Assembly (NCBI RefSeq): GCF_905171765.1
Contig: NC_053390.1
Span: forward strand, 581,524,471 to 581,588,470
DNA length: 64,000 bases
Source of the DNA: Bufo bufo
Taxonomy: Eukaryota > Chordata > Amphibia > Anura > Bufonidae
Direction of reading: 5' to 3'
Shown here: positions 31,975-42,838 of the stretch, one piece after another
How the letters are laid out: every line of letters starts with the position of its first letter
Position numbering within the stretch: the stretch's first letter is position 1
The notes under the pieces: generated by a model
What the model was told of the DNA's origin: nothing
Seen by the model: the letters and a program-made list of their open reading frames with translations, nothing else
Databases searched by the model: none
Position numbers and translations under genes: made by a program

Positions 31975-33620
31975 CAGTCAGGTCCATAAATATTGGGACA
32001 TCGACACAATTCTAACATTTTTGGCTCTATGCACCACCACAATGGATTTGAAATGAAACGAACAAGATGTGCTTTAACTGCAGACTGTCAGCTTTAATTT
32101 GAGGGTATTTATATCCAAATCAGGTGAACGGTGTAGGAATTACAACAGTTTGCATATGAGCCTCTCACTTGTTACGGGACCAAAAGTAATGGGACATAAT
32201 AATCATAAATCAAACTTTCACTTTTTAATACTTGGTTGCAAATCCTTTGCAGTCAATTACAGCCTGAAGTCTGGAACGCATAAACATCACCAGACGCTGG
32301 GTTTCATCCCTGGTGATGCTCTGCCAGGCCTCTACTGCAACTGTCTTCAGTTCCTGCTTGTTCTTGGGGCATTTTCCCTTCAGTTTTGTCTTTAGCAAGT
32401 AAAATGCATGCTTAATCAGATTCAGGTCAGGTGATTGAATTGGCCATTGCATAACATTCCACTTATTTCCCTTAAAAAACTCATTGGTTGCTTTTGCAGT
32501 ATGCTTTGGGTTATTGTCCATCTGCACTGTGAAGCGCCGTCCAATGAGTTCTGAAGCATTTGGCTGAATATGAGAAGATAATATTGCCTGAAACACTTCA
32601 GAATTCATCCTGCTGATTTTGTCAGCAGTCACATCATCAATAAATACAAGAGAACCAGTTCCATTGGCAGCCATACATGCCCACGCCATGACACTACCAC
32701 CACCATGCTTCACTGATGAGGTGGTATGCTTAGGATCATGAGCAGTTCCTTTCCTTCTCCATACTCTTCTCTTCCCATCACTCTGGTATAAGTTGATCTT
32801 GGTTTCATCTGTCCATAGGATGTTGTTCCAGAACTGTGAAGGCTTTTTTTAGATGTCGTTTGGCCAACTCTAATCTGGCCTTCCTGTTTTTGAGGCTTAC
32901 CAATGGTTTACACCTTGTGGTGAACCCTCTGTATTCACTCTGGTGAAGTCTTCTCTTGATTGTTGACTTTGACACACAAACACCTACCTCCTGGAGAGTG
33001 TTCTTGATCTGGCCAACTGTTGTGAAGGGTGTTTTCTTCACAGGGAAAAAATTCTTCGGTCATCCACCACAGTTGTTTTCCGTGGTCTTCTGGGTCTTTT
33101 GGTGTTGCTAAGCTCACCGGTGGGTTCCTTCTTTTTAAGGATGCTCCAAACAGTTGTTTTGGCCACGCCTAATGTTTTTGCTATCTCTCTGACGGGTTTG
33201 TTTTCTTTTTTCAGCCTAATGATGGCTTGCTTCACTCATAGTGACAGCTCTTTGGATCTCATCTTGAGAGTTGACAGCAACAGATTTCAAATGCAAATAG
33301 CACACTTGAAATGAACTCTGGACCTTTTATCTGCTCATTGTAATTGGGATAATGAGGGAATAACACACACCTGGCCATGGAACAGCTGAGAAGCCAATTG
33401 TCCCATTACTTTTGGTCCCTTAACAAGTGGGAGGCACATATGCAAACTGTTGTAATTCCTACACCGTTCACCTGATTTGGATGAAAATACCCTCAAATTA
33501 AAGCTGACAGCCTGCAGTTAAAGCACATCTTGTTTGTTTCATTTCAAATCCATTGTGGTGGTGTATAGAGCCCAAAAATTTTGAATTGTGTCGATGTCCC
33601 AATATTTATGGACCTGACTG
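31975..33620 (-). mobile_element. Tc1/mariner element E
   Basis: The ends CAGTCAGGTCCATAAATATT and inverse are flanked by TA at 31973-31974 and 33621-33622. It has about 200 bp of inverted terminal sequence including AATTACAACAGTTTGCATATG. This is a different family from A-C. It lies in the MITE at 31914-34033. Confidence 0.95.
32225..33262 (-). pseudogene. Tc1-type transposase, decayed (element E)
   Basis: The minus-strand coding sequence starts at MRSKELS (33262). An immediate stop follows at about 33238. The N-terminal helix-turn-helix (MKQAIIRLKKENKPVREIAKTLGVAKTTVW) is at 33235-33140. A frameshift near 33040 leads to the second DNA-binding part (VSKSTIKRRLHQSEYRG), with another break near 32805. 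The C-terminal part runs MKHGGGSVMAWAC to GFATKY (32713-32225). The second catalytic Asp is present (VQMDNNPKH). The third position reads DLNLIKHAF instead of ...PIEHAF, so the catalytic Glu is replaced by Lys. Inactive. Confidence 0.92.
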
Positions 33621-34036
33621 TATACTGAACCATTCATTTCAATGGTTCAGCAAAAAAAGCTGAAGTGTCTCCGTGTGCATTCCGTTTCAGTATTTCCATG
33701 AAAAGATAGAACATGTCCTATTCTTGTCCGCAAATCACGGTGCTTGGCTCCATTCAAGTCAATAGGTCTGCCAAAACAACGGAACACATACAGAAATGCA
33801 TCCGTATGTCTTCCGTATCTGTTCCGTTTTTTCTAAACCATCTATTGAAAATGTTATGCCCAGCCCAATTTTTTAATGTAATTACTGTATAATGTATATG
33901 GCATACGGAAAAACGGAACAGAAAAACGGAAAGGAAACACAAACACAACAGAAACAAAAAACGGGACAACTGATCCGTAAAAAAAAGGGACCGCAAAACA
34001 CTGAAATAGCCATACGGTCGGGTGCATGAGCCCTTA

Positions 34037-34348
34037 CTATACTGTTAGGTGATTACGGACCTGAGATGATGTCATCACAGGTCCTTGAGTGCTCATAACC
34101 TTGGAACTGCACCCTTTTCGATGCCGTGTCCTGTACTCTTAGGTGGGTTAGGACCTCTGGGTAAGGACCTGTGAGCTGCACTGATTATCAGTGCAGTTAC
34201 TGAACTCTCATGGGTGGTTAAGGACCTGTGATGATTATATCAACATAGGTCCTTGACCAACATTTAAATTCATGTTAATTCATGTCAGATGTCCCTCTGG
34301 CAGATCGACCTAAAAGAAATCTGCCTCATTACCACATTACCAGTCTAA
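34037..34348. other. Unassigned stretch with repeated AAGGACCTGTGA motifs
   Basis: Non-coding. The phrase GGACCTGTGATGAT / GGACCTGAGATGATG recurs at 34059, 34165 and 34215, and GCACTGATTATCAGTGC at 34175-34192 is a perfect palindrome. Confidence 0.4.
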
Positions 34349-34866
34349 GGGTACTTTCACACTTGCGGCAGAGGATTCCGGCAGGCAGTTCTGTCGCTGG
34401 AACTGCCTGCCGGATCCGTCAAACGTATGCAAACTGATGGCATTTGTCATATGGATCAGGATCTTGATCCATATAACAAATGCAGTGAAGTGTCGGATCC
34501 GTCTCTCCGGTGTCATCCAGAAAAATGGATCCGGCATTTTTTTGTTTCCACATTTTTGTGGTCTGAGCATGCGCAGACCGCAATGGCGGATCCGTTTTGC
34601 CGGAACATTAATGCATTTCAATGGGAAAAAATGGGCATTCATGCAAGTGTTCCGGAATTTTGGACGGAGATAAAACCGCAGCATGTTGCGGTATTATCTC
34701 CGTCCTGAAAAGGCAAAAAGACTGAACTGAAGGCATCCTGATGCACCCTGAATGGATTGCTCCCCATTCAGAATGCATTAGGATAAAACTGATTAGTTCT
34801 TTTCCGGTATTGAGCCCCTAGGACAGAACTCATTGACGGAAAAGAATAACACTAGTGTGAAAGTAA
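34349..34866. mobile_element. Harbinger-type MITE related to 1338-1858, worn right end
   Basis: It begins GGGTACTTTCACACTTGCGG and ends ACACTAGTGTGAAAGTA, the last CCC being lost. Internal similarity with the 1338-1858 element includes AACTGCCTGCCGGATCCG and TTTCCGG...TGAGCCCCTAGGA. It is non-coding. Confidence 0.82.
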
Positions 34867-35645
34867 GAGAGTCTATCATCATCAGATACTACTTGTCCCA
34901 CTCAGACTACTCTTCCTGCTCACCTCCACTCCATTATCGGTCATCCATAATAAAATGTGTAGCCAATAAAACAACTATACGTGCCCCACAATCTGCTTGT
35001 GCATAAACTGAGCTCCAAGCTGTCCAACCTGCTGGCAGTGCAGTTTCTGCCATACCACTTAGTGGATTCCACTGCCTTTATGGAACTGATATATAAAGAG
35101 TAATGATCCTGCACTCCAAGATATATAGTTGAGATGCTGTAGGTCAGATAAGGTGCTATTAAATTCCTTCTCCCATGAGGAGGTAAAAGAACGACTAGAG
35201 AAATCCCACCTGACAATAAAATGACAATACATGACAGAGATGATCCAAGAGTTCCTTGTCTTAGCAAGAAGGATTTTTCAAACTTGGTTAAATCACAATC
35301 GCAAACACTAGATAATGTAAACTAAGCAAGAGTATTTTTAAAATAATAATGAGGCAAGTAATTTTGTATTTTGGGAGCCAGTTTTCGCAATCTTGGGGGC
35401 CAAGTGAAGTCTTATCAAGAGCGCATAATTTCATGAAATTCTGAATGCAATGAATGTTCAGAGCATCCCAAAGATCCTGATAACCTGCATTATATTTTGA
35501 CACCAAAATGTCAAGTAACCCAGCTGGTATACAAGGGGATGGAAACAGAACTGAAATGGAGCCATGTGTGTACTAAATTTCACAAACTCCCCTTAATAGA
35601 GTATGAAAGGAATGGTTCCTATAATCTTTAGCATCTTGTAACCTT
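34867..35645. other. No feature recognised
   Basis: Ordinary-composition sequence without a long ORF or internal repeat. A short plus-strand translation near 35020-35090 (LSNLLAVQFLPYHLVDSTAF) faintly resembles the region after the zf-BED of hAT transposases, but it is too short to call. Confidence 0.3.
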
Positions 35646-35725
35646 TAGTGTTGAGCAGCAGGGGCTATATTCAAATTCGCAATATTTTATAAATATTTGG
35701 GCGAATATTCGTCATAAAAGGAGAG
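35646..35725. mobile_element. Truncated hAT MITE end
   Basis: The sequence TAGTGTTGAGCAGCAGGGG followed by ATTCAAATTCGCAATATTT and GCGAATATTCG matches one end of the MITE family at 24439 and 44682. The other end is missing. Confidence 0.6.
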
Positions 35726-35971
35726 CCTCATTCAGATTGTGGTACAATTGTTCAGGTAGTGGTACTCCTGCACTCATAAAGCCTATGCACTAAGTGAAAG
35801 GGCTCCCAAAAATTACAAGGAATCGGCACTCCAATACACCCTTTATTACACATAAAGGAGGGCATCATACATAGCCTTGAAAAAATATGATTGATGGCCT
35901 GCTGGTGACCCTCAAAAACATTTGGAGCAAGGGCTTGCTGATCTGACCATCTAAAACATTATGGGTGAGGG

Positions 35972-36151
35972 CCTACTGCCACTTTGGTGACTCTAGATAA
36001 CCGGGTGACTGCGATGATCCAATCGGATGTCTGGCCTATCAACTTTCAATGTTATTGTCAGCGCAAACCATGGTGACTACGGGTAACGGGGAATCAGGGT
36101 TCGATTCCGGAGAGGGAGCCTGAGAAATGGCTACGACATCCAAGGAAGGCC
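35972..36151 (+). pseudogene. 18S rRNA-derived segment, well conserved
   Basis: This stretch follows eukaryotic 18S rRNA closely for about 180 bases. Landmarks in rRNA order are TTTGGTGACTCTAGATAACC, GGATGTCTGGCCTATCAACT, ACGGGTAACGGGGAATCAGG, GGTTCGATTCCGGAGAGG and CATCCAAGGAAGG. It is closer to the rRNA than the copies inside the hAT elements. It lies outside the hAT end at 36272, within a small repeat field marked by CTAAAACATTAGG and GAGGGCCTGCTGCTG (35900-36270). It is a fragment and cannot function as rRNA. Confidence 0.88.
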
Positions 36152-36672
36152 CTCAAAAACATTAGGAGCAAGGGCCTGCTGGTGACCCTCTAAAACATTG
36201 GGGGCGAGGGCCTGCTGCTGATCTGACCATCTAAAACATTAGAGGCGAGGGCCTGCTGCTGATCTGACCATTAGAGTTGAGCGGACACCTGGATGTTCGG
36301 GTTCGATGGGTTCGGCCGAACTTCACAAAAAAGTTCGAGTTCGGGACCCGAACTTCACCCCGAACATGACCCCGAACCCCATTAAAGTCAATGGGGACCC
36401 AAACTTATGAGCACTAAAATGGCTCTAAAGTCATGGAAAGGGCTAGAGGGTTGCAAATGTCATCAAAATGTGGTCAAGAGCATGACAAGTGCTCTGCAAA
36501 CAAATGTGGATATGGAAATGACTTAAATTAACATAAAATATGTAAAAAGAAAAAATTATAATCTTGATTTTGGAGGACGAGGTCCATATGGAGCAGGAGG
36601 TTGAGGAGGCGGTGGATGTGGTGGTGGAGGAGGAGGGGGTAGCCAACACAGTTTTTTGGTTTATTTTTTAAA

Positions 36673-36945
36673 TTAGGGTACACCCCAAAACATTAGGAAA
36701 TATAACCTGTGATAACCCCTTCCAGCCGTGCTAAACAAACGTTCAGACAATACACTGGCTGCAGGGAAGGCCAGCACCTCCAAGACGTAAAGGGAAAGCT
36801 CAGGCCATGTGCCCAATTTGGAGACCCAGTATTTGAAGGGGGCAGACCCATTAGTCAGTACGTGTAGGTGTGTGCACACATACTGCTCCACCATGTCGCA
36901 CGTACCCGTGATGTCCACAATCCAATTGGATATCTTCTCTATCAA
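36673..36945 (-). pseudogene. hAT transposase C-terminal remnant fused to antisense 18S
   Basis: Minus-strand frame of 90 codons. The first residues (IEKISNWIVDI) are encoded by sequence antisense to 18S rRNA. The reading then passes without a stop into hAT transposase sequence (MVEQYVCTHLHVLTNGSAP) and the C-terminal dimerisation motif ASVLSERLFSTAG, ending at FWGVP. The same fusion occurs at 8805-9055 in hAT L, so the junction was present in the common ancestor of both elements. There is no catalytic region, and no evidence of expression from sequence alone. Confidence 0.75.
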
Positions 36946-37235
36946 CTTTCGATGTTCTTTTCTGCGCCTACCATGTTGATCACGGTTAGCGGCGAATCAG
37001 GGTTCCACGCCAGAAAGGGAGCGTGAGAAAGGGATACCACATCCAAGGGAGGTCAATGTATGAAATTAATTGTGATCGAGCGGAAATGTGGGACAAATTA
37101 TTGAAGCTGAAGCTTCCAAGTAAAGGAGGGGGCGCGCGGCAATTACACACTCCCGACTGGGGGAGGTAGTGACTATAAATAACAATACAGGACTCTGTTA
37201 TTGGAATGATTAAGAAATTATAGGGAATGTCACTG
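36895..37235 (+). pseudogene. 18S rRNA-derived segment, unit 1 (inside hAT R)
   Basis: It reads on the plus strand in 18S order: ATCAACTTTCGATGTTC, GCGCCTACCATG, GGCGAATCAGGGTTCC and CCACATCCAAG. A ~75-bp interruption follows, then GGCGCGCGGCAATTAC, CACTCCCGAC, GAGGTAGTGACTATAAATAA and CAATACAGGACTC. These landmarks follow the 5' domain of eukaryotic 18S rRNA with many substitutions. Confidence 0.87.
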
Positions 37236-37269
37236 TGGTATTTTGGAATTGGAAACGTTAGACAGGAGA

Positions 37270-37475
37270 GGCCCTGCTGCCTCTTTGTTGACTCTAGATT
37301 ACTTCTGCCTGATCACACGTCCTCGTGACGTCCACGATCCACTTGGATATCTTCTCTATCAACTTTTGATGTTCTTTTCTGCGCCTACCATGTTGATCAC
37401 AGTTAACAGCGAATCAGGGTTCCACGCCGGATAGGGAGCATGAGAAAGAGATACCACATCCAAGAGAGGTCAATG
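37270..37475 (+). pseudogene. 18S rRNA-derived segment, unit 2 (inside hAT R)
   Basis: A second, more diverged copy: GGCCCTGCTGCC, TTGTTGACTCTAGATTAC, GATCACACGTCCTCGTGACG, ATCAACTTTTGATG, CTGCGCCTACCATG, CGAATCAGGGTTCC and CCACATCCAAG. The order is as in the rRNA. It is separated from unit 1 by ~35 bp and followed by filler shared with unit 1 (GTGATCGAGCRGAAATGTGGGAC). Confidence 0.87.
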
Positions 37476-37574
37476 GCTCCAATGTGATCGAGCAGAAATG
37501 TGGGACAAGTTGTTAAAGTTGAAGCATCGAATGAAAGGAGGGGGCGCGTGTCAATTGAAGACAAATTTTTTAAA

Positions 37575-38215
37575 TTTAATTCCCTGTCACCTATGCAGAG
37601 CAGGGGTTTTTCATCGGCAAAAATGGGTTAATGTCACCCACCAATGGAACGGACAAAAATTTTGGTCCCTGTCAACTTTGCAGAGCAGGGGTTTATTCAC
37701 GGAAAAACTGGGTTCATGTCACCCACCAATTGAACAGACGATTTTACAAATATTAGGTCCCTGTTACCTATGCAGAGCAGGGGTTTGTATACGGCAAAAT
37801 TGGTAAAAGTCACCTGACAATGTAACTGATGATTTTTTGAAATTTATGTCACTTATGCAGAGCAGGGGTTTATTCACGGCAAAAATGGTAAAATGTCACC
37901 CAAGAATGTAACAGACGAATCAGTGAAATGTATTTCCTTGTCCACTAGTTAGAGCAGGGGTATATCACAGCCAAAAATTGGTGAAGGTCACCCGACAATG
38001 TGACAGAAAAACTAGTGAAATTTATTAACCTGTCCACTAGGTAGAGCAGGGGTATATCACAGCCAAAAATTGGTGAATGTCACCCAACTATGTAAGAGAC
38101 AAATTAGTGAAATTTATTAACCTGTCCACTAGGTAGATCAGGAGTATATAAAAACCAACAATTTGGGATATGAAACCCAACAATGTATCAGACAAATGAG
38201 TGAAATGACTCAAAA
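37575..38215. repeat. ~85-bp tandem repeats of hAT R
   Basis: About seven diverged units with TAGAGCAGGGGTATATCACAG, CCAAAAATTGGTGAATGTCACC and TTAACCTGTCCACTAG. They are the inverse of the ~92-bp repeats at 7481-8145 in hAT L. Confidence 0.85.
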
Positions 38216-38479
38216 TAAAATAAAATACGTAAAAATTAACAAAAAATAATCTTGATGTATGAGGTGGAGGTCCATATGGAGTAGGAGGTTGAGGAGGCGG
38301 TGGACGTAGCAGTGTAGGTGGAAGCGGCGGTGGAGGAGGACGAGTTAGCCAACACTGGTTTTTGGTTTTCATTTTTTTTTTTTTTTTTAATTAGGGTAAA
38401 CCCCAAAAGAGTGGGAAATATCAAAAATACAACAATGAGCAATTGCGCTGTAGTATAACAATGGCTGGTTAAGGCTGGT

Positions 38480-41434
38480 ATACATGTCTATTCTGCACAA
38501 GGTACGGATAAGTCCTGTGGGATCCATGCCTGGTTCATTTTAATGAACATGAGCTTGTCCACATTGGCTGTGCACAGGCGGCTGCGCTTGTCTTGGATAA
38601 CGCCCCCGCCATGCTAAACACACGTTCAGACAATACACTGGCTCAGGGGGCAGACCCATCATTCGGTATGTGTAGGCGTGTGCACACATACTGATCCACC
38701 ATGTTGGTGAAATGCTGCCTCCTGCTAAGACGTTCCATATCAGCTGGTTCTTGTGGCGTGCAGACAAAGCTTTTCCACATTTCGGCCATGCTAACCCTGC
38801 CTTTTGAGGTGCTGGTGGTGCCCCAGCTGCGTTTGCGACCTCTTCCTCCTCCTCTGCCTTTGCCTTGTGCTTCCACTGTGCCCCCGCTGTAAGGTGGGAA
38901 TGCCACCAGCAGCGCGTCTACCAGCGGACGCTTGTACTCGCGCATCTTGCAATCACGCTCCAGTGACGGAATTAAGGACGGTACGTTGTCCTTGTAACGG
39001 GGATCCAGCAGCGTGGCCACCCACAAGTTAGAATGTGGGCAACTCGGCGGTCATTGCGGAGACACTGCAGCATGTAATCGCTCATCTGTGCCAGGCTGCC
39101 CAGAGGCAACGAAAAGCTGTCCTCTGTGGGAGGTGTATCATCTGTGTCCTCTGTATCCCCCAGCCACACACCAGTAATGGAATGAGCTGGTTTGGGTGCC
39201 ACCCTGCTGTGAACACGGTTCCTCCTCCTCCATCCCCTCATCCTCCACCTCGTCATCCTCCAGAACTGTGCCCTGGCTGGACAATTGTGTACCTGGCGTT
39301 TGTGGGTGCAGGAACCCACCCTCGGAGCCACTTGTGAATGACTGGCCCGAAACCCTATGAAATGATCCCTCCTCCTCCTCCTGTGCCACATCCTCTTCCA
39401 TTATCGCCCAAAGCGTTTTTTTACAAGGAGGCATATAAGTGGGATAGTAACGCTGAGAACAGCATCATCGGCACTGGCCATGTTGATGGAGTACTCGAAA
39501 CAGCGCAACGAGGCACACAGGTCTCACATGGAGGCCCAGTCATTGGTGGTGAAGTGGTGCTGTTCCGCAGAGCGACTCACCCGTGCGTGCTGCAGCTGAA
39601 ACTCCACTATCACCTGCTGCTGCTCGCACAGTCTGGCCAGCATATGCAAGGTGCAGTTCCACCTTGTGGGCACATCGCATATGAGGCGTTCAATGGGAAG
39701 GCCGAAGTTATGCTGCAGCGCTGACAGGCGAGCAGCAGCAGGTTGAGAACGCCGAAAGCACGCACAGACGGCGCGCACTTTCTTCAGCAGCTCTGACATA
39801 TCGAGGTCATTTTTAAGGATCTTCTGCACCACCAAATTCAGCACATGCGCCAGGCAAGAGATGTGCATCAAACCGGCTAGGCCCAGAGCTGCTATGAGAT
39901 TTCGCCCATTATCGCACACCACCAGGCCGGGCTTGAGGCTCACTGGCACCAACCACTCATCGGTCTGTTGTTCCATGCCCTTCCACAGCTCCTGCGCGGT
40001 GTGGGGTTTGTCCCCCAAACAGATAAGTTTTAAAACTGCCTGCTGTCGTTTACCCCTGGCTGTGCTGAAGTTGGTGGTGAAGGTGTTAAGCTGACCGGAT
40101 GAGGAGGCGGTAGAAGATGAGGAAGCGGAGTAGGAGGAGGAAGCAACAGGAGGCAAAGAGAAGCTCTCTGCAATCCTCGGTGATGAAAGGACATTCGCCA
40201 AACTGCTATCCGCCTCAGGCCCAGCCGCCACTGCATTTACCCAGTGTGCTGTTAGAGAGATATAACGTCCCTGACCGTGCTTACTGATCCATGTATCCGT
40301 AGTTAGGTGAACCTTGCAACAGATGGCGTTGCGCAGTGCGTGGACCTTGCCACAGATGGAGTTGCGCAGTGCACACCTGATTTTGTCCCCTACTTGGTTA
40401 TGCAGGGAAGGGATGGCTCGCTTGGAAAAGTAGTGGCTGGGCATGACGTACTGTGGGACAGCCACCGCCATAAGGCTTTTAAAACTCTCCGTCTCCACCA
40501 GACGGAATGACAGCATTTCAAAGGCCAGTCAAAGGCCCACAGATTCTACATATGGCCTTCGGGGGCTTAACAAAAAACTGCCACACTGCCAATTAGGTGA
40601 TTTTACCTCCAACACAACGCACTGACTGCTACCGCTGCTGCCTCCATGAACCCATGCACCCCTACTTCCCAGTCACGTAGCCTCCTGCGAAGCAGGTGGT
40701 CTACCCTGGGCACGTTTGGCTGCTAACTTCCCACTGCTGCCACCCTGCTGACTCCCACCCACGCTAGCAAATTGCTCTCTCCGCCGCTGCCTCACGGGCA
40801 AGCTGCCCCCTTTTTCTCCCGATGATGATGAAGCCCCTTCGTCACCCAGCTCCCAAGTACGATCAGCTACATCATTGTCATTGAGTACTGTCCGCACATC
40901 ACTGATGTCCTCCTCAACCGTCTCTGGGTCAGGAGCTTGACCGCTTGCAACACCAGATCACACGTCATTCCCCTTATCACTACTTGCCCGCCTAGTGGAG
41001 GAAGCAGCGGATGTCGCCTCGACATCTTGGCTTGCCAGTATCTGCTAACTGTCTTCTAGTAGCTCGTCTTCACTGTATAGTGGAGCTGAGCCAACAGCAT
41101 ACAATACTCTGGTTGAGGGAACAGAAAAGGAAAGAGGCAGGGTGATGACAGTTGAGTGCACAGGGACTGCTCCTGGGCCATTCCAACTAAGGGTTGTGTC
41201 TCATGAACCCACCAACTTTTGGCTGGGGGTGTCTGATGTCACTTGCGATGAAGTTGAAGAGTGAGACAACCATTCAAGAACTGCTGGGTTGCTGGTCACG
41301 ACACGACTGCTATCTGACACTGGGAGCACAGGCCTCTCAAAGTCACCCCTGCTGCCACGGCCCCTTACTCTGCTGCAGGCCTTTAGGCCTCTGCCACTCC
41401 CCTGTGCAGGGTCTGGCACTTCTCTGTCTGACAT
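38480..41434 (-). pseudogene. hAT (ZBED-like) transposase, long decayed copy
   Basis: Minus strand. An N-terminal Ser/Gly-rich start (MSDREVPDPAQGSG, 41434) is followed by an acidic linker (40897-40673) and the core at 40516-39524. The core has VETESFKSLMAVAVPQY, VHLTTDTWISKHGQGRYISL (first catalytic Asp region), VCDNGRNLIAALG and CLAHVLNLVVQ. Next come 39434-38643 with MWVATLLDPRYKDN and NMVDQYVCTRLHIPNDGSAP, and a C-terminal dimerisation motif (SVLSERVFSMAG, about 38635-38600). Several frameshifts and stops break it. An internal near-duplication ALRNSICGKV/ALRNAICCKV lies before the HLTTDTW motif. Transposases of this family cut and paste hAT ends with 8-bp TSDs. It is the only near-complete hAT coding region in the window and is inactive. 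Confidence 0.88.
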
Positions 41435-41589
41435 ACTGTAAGATCAAATAAATAAAATAAATAAAAAGGAAATTAAATCACCTCAAAAAAGACTGTAATG
41501 TTTTCACTTCACCACACAATAGCTAATAAGCCCTTTTCCCCCACTAATATATATAAAAAGGGCCTCTAGGAATATCCAATACCTTTGGC

Positions 41590-42653
41590 CGGTGTTAGAA
41601 AAACCCCAATTATTTCCACGCCAACTAATACCCATTCACAGAGTAGCCATCCAAGTATGGACGGCAGCAAAGAAATTACATGATGACTCAGACGTAATAG
41701 AGTAGCTTCCACTATGGGATAATCCCCTCTTTCCTGATTTATTGTCATTCCATGATGCTCTTTTTTGGAGAAATAACAATATTTGCCACAGAGGGGATAT
41801 CTATCAAAATAAAGTAGTTATATCATTTACCGGTCTCCAAACTAGACTCCAAATACCTCACAATGCATTTTATCGCTACCTACAGCTCAGGCATGCTTTC
41901 AACACTCAATTCCCGGGAGGGCCTTCTATATCTAAATTTCCCCTTATAGAAGTCCTAAAGTCACAGGGTCCTAAGGGACTCATCTCTTTCATATACACTC
42001 ATCTGATAAACACCCGAATTAAATCCACTCAATTGCCTGTGATGCATAGATGGCAACATTTGATTCCTGACTTAACAGAGGATGATATATGTGAGGTCTT
42101 GGAATCGGCTATGTATGTTTCCCCGGCAATAAACAATAGATTCATACCAGTGTGTATTGTTCATCAGAGCTATCTCTCCCCGGTTAGGTTAAATAAGATG
42201 GGGAGATTGAATCACACTAGATGCCATAGATGTGCCAAGGAGAACGCAGATTTCTGGCATCTCATATGGGCTTGCCCTTACATTTAGACGTTCTGGTCGG
42301 AAGTCACCAATTTCCTCTCCGGATTGATTCATATACCGGTCCCCAAGGACCCTAAGCTATGTTTATTAAATGTACTAGACGATGAGACAAATACCCACTA
42401 TATTAAAATCTTCCCTCGGGAAACATTATTTCTGGCAAGAAAAGCGATATTTCTAAGATGGATGGGGGATCGAGTTCCTTCAATCTCTCAATGGAAAGGT
42501 TTAATTAACACAATTATTCTGTACAAAAATATTGTTTATAAACATAGGAAATGTGAACCTAAGTTTGAAAAAGTTTGGTGGGCCTGGTGCTCTTCTCCAA
42601 ATACACTACACTCAATGTCTTTTAAACAAACCCAATTACCTTTAAGTCCATAG
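41590..42653 (+). pseudogene. LINE ORF2 C-terminal part (LINE 1)
   Basis: The sequence reads in one plus frame with stops at about 41703 and 42285 (TAG). It encodes the region after the reverse transcriptase of L1/Tx1-type ORF2, ending in LPLSP. The zinc-knuckle-like motif C-x2-C-x8-H-x4-C (CHRCAKENADFWHLIWACPY) at about 42220-42285 is characteristic of this clade. The RT and endonuclease are absent because of 5' truncation. Its relative LINE 2 has the same motif (CPRCENPKADIIHMWWHCPK). Confidence 0.85.
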
Positions 42654-42838
42654 ATCATTTTGTTTTGGTAACAACCTTTACTGAATATTTGGCCAGTAAT
42701 CTGGCATTTTGCCTATATTCTGAAATATATATGCTGATGCATTTGTAAACCTGTTGCTTATGTATACAACTGAATGTCATTGTACTCTGGCTCATTGGTT
42801 CAATAATCCATGACAAAAATCGGATTGAATGTCATATA

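Larger units (their letters stand above)
31914..34033. mobile_element. Harbinger-type MITE split by a Tc1 element
   Basis: The ends GGGCTCATGCACACGAC and (complement) GGGCTCATGCACCCGACC are flanked by TTA at 31911-31913 and 34034-34036. Removing the Tc1 at 31975-33620 leaves about 470 bp, with inner words CCGTATG, ACGGAAC and TTTCCGT. It is non-coding. Confidence 0.85.

Noticed and set aside
36085..36110. A tRNA-like B box (GGTTCGATTCC) suggesting a tRNA or tRNA-derived SINE
   Set aside because: The surrounding 180 bases follow 18S rRNA, where this phrase is normal. No A box or acceptor stem is present.
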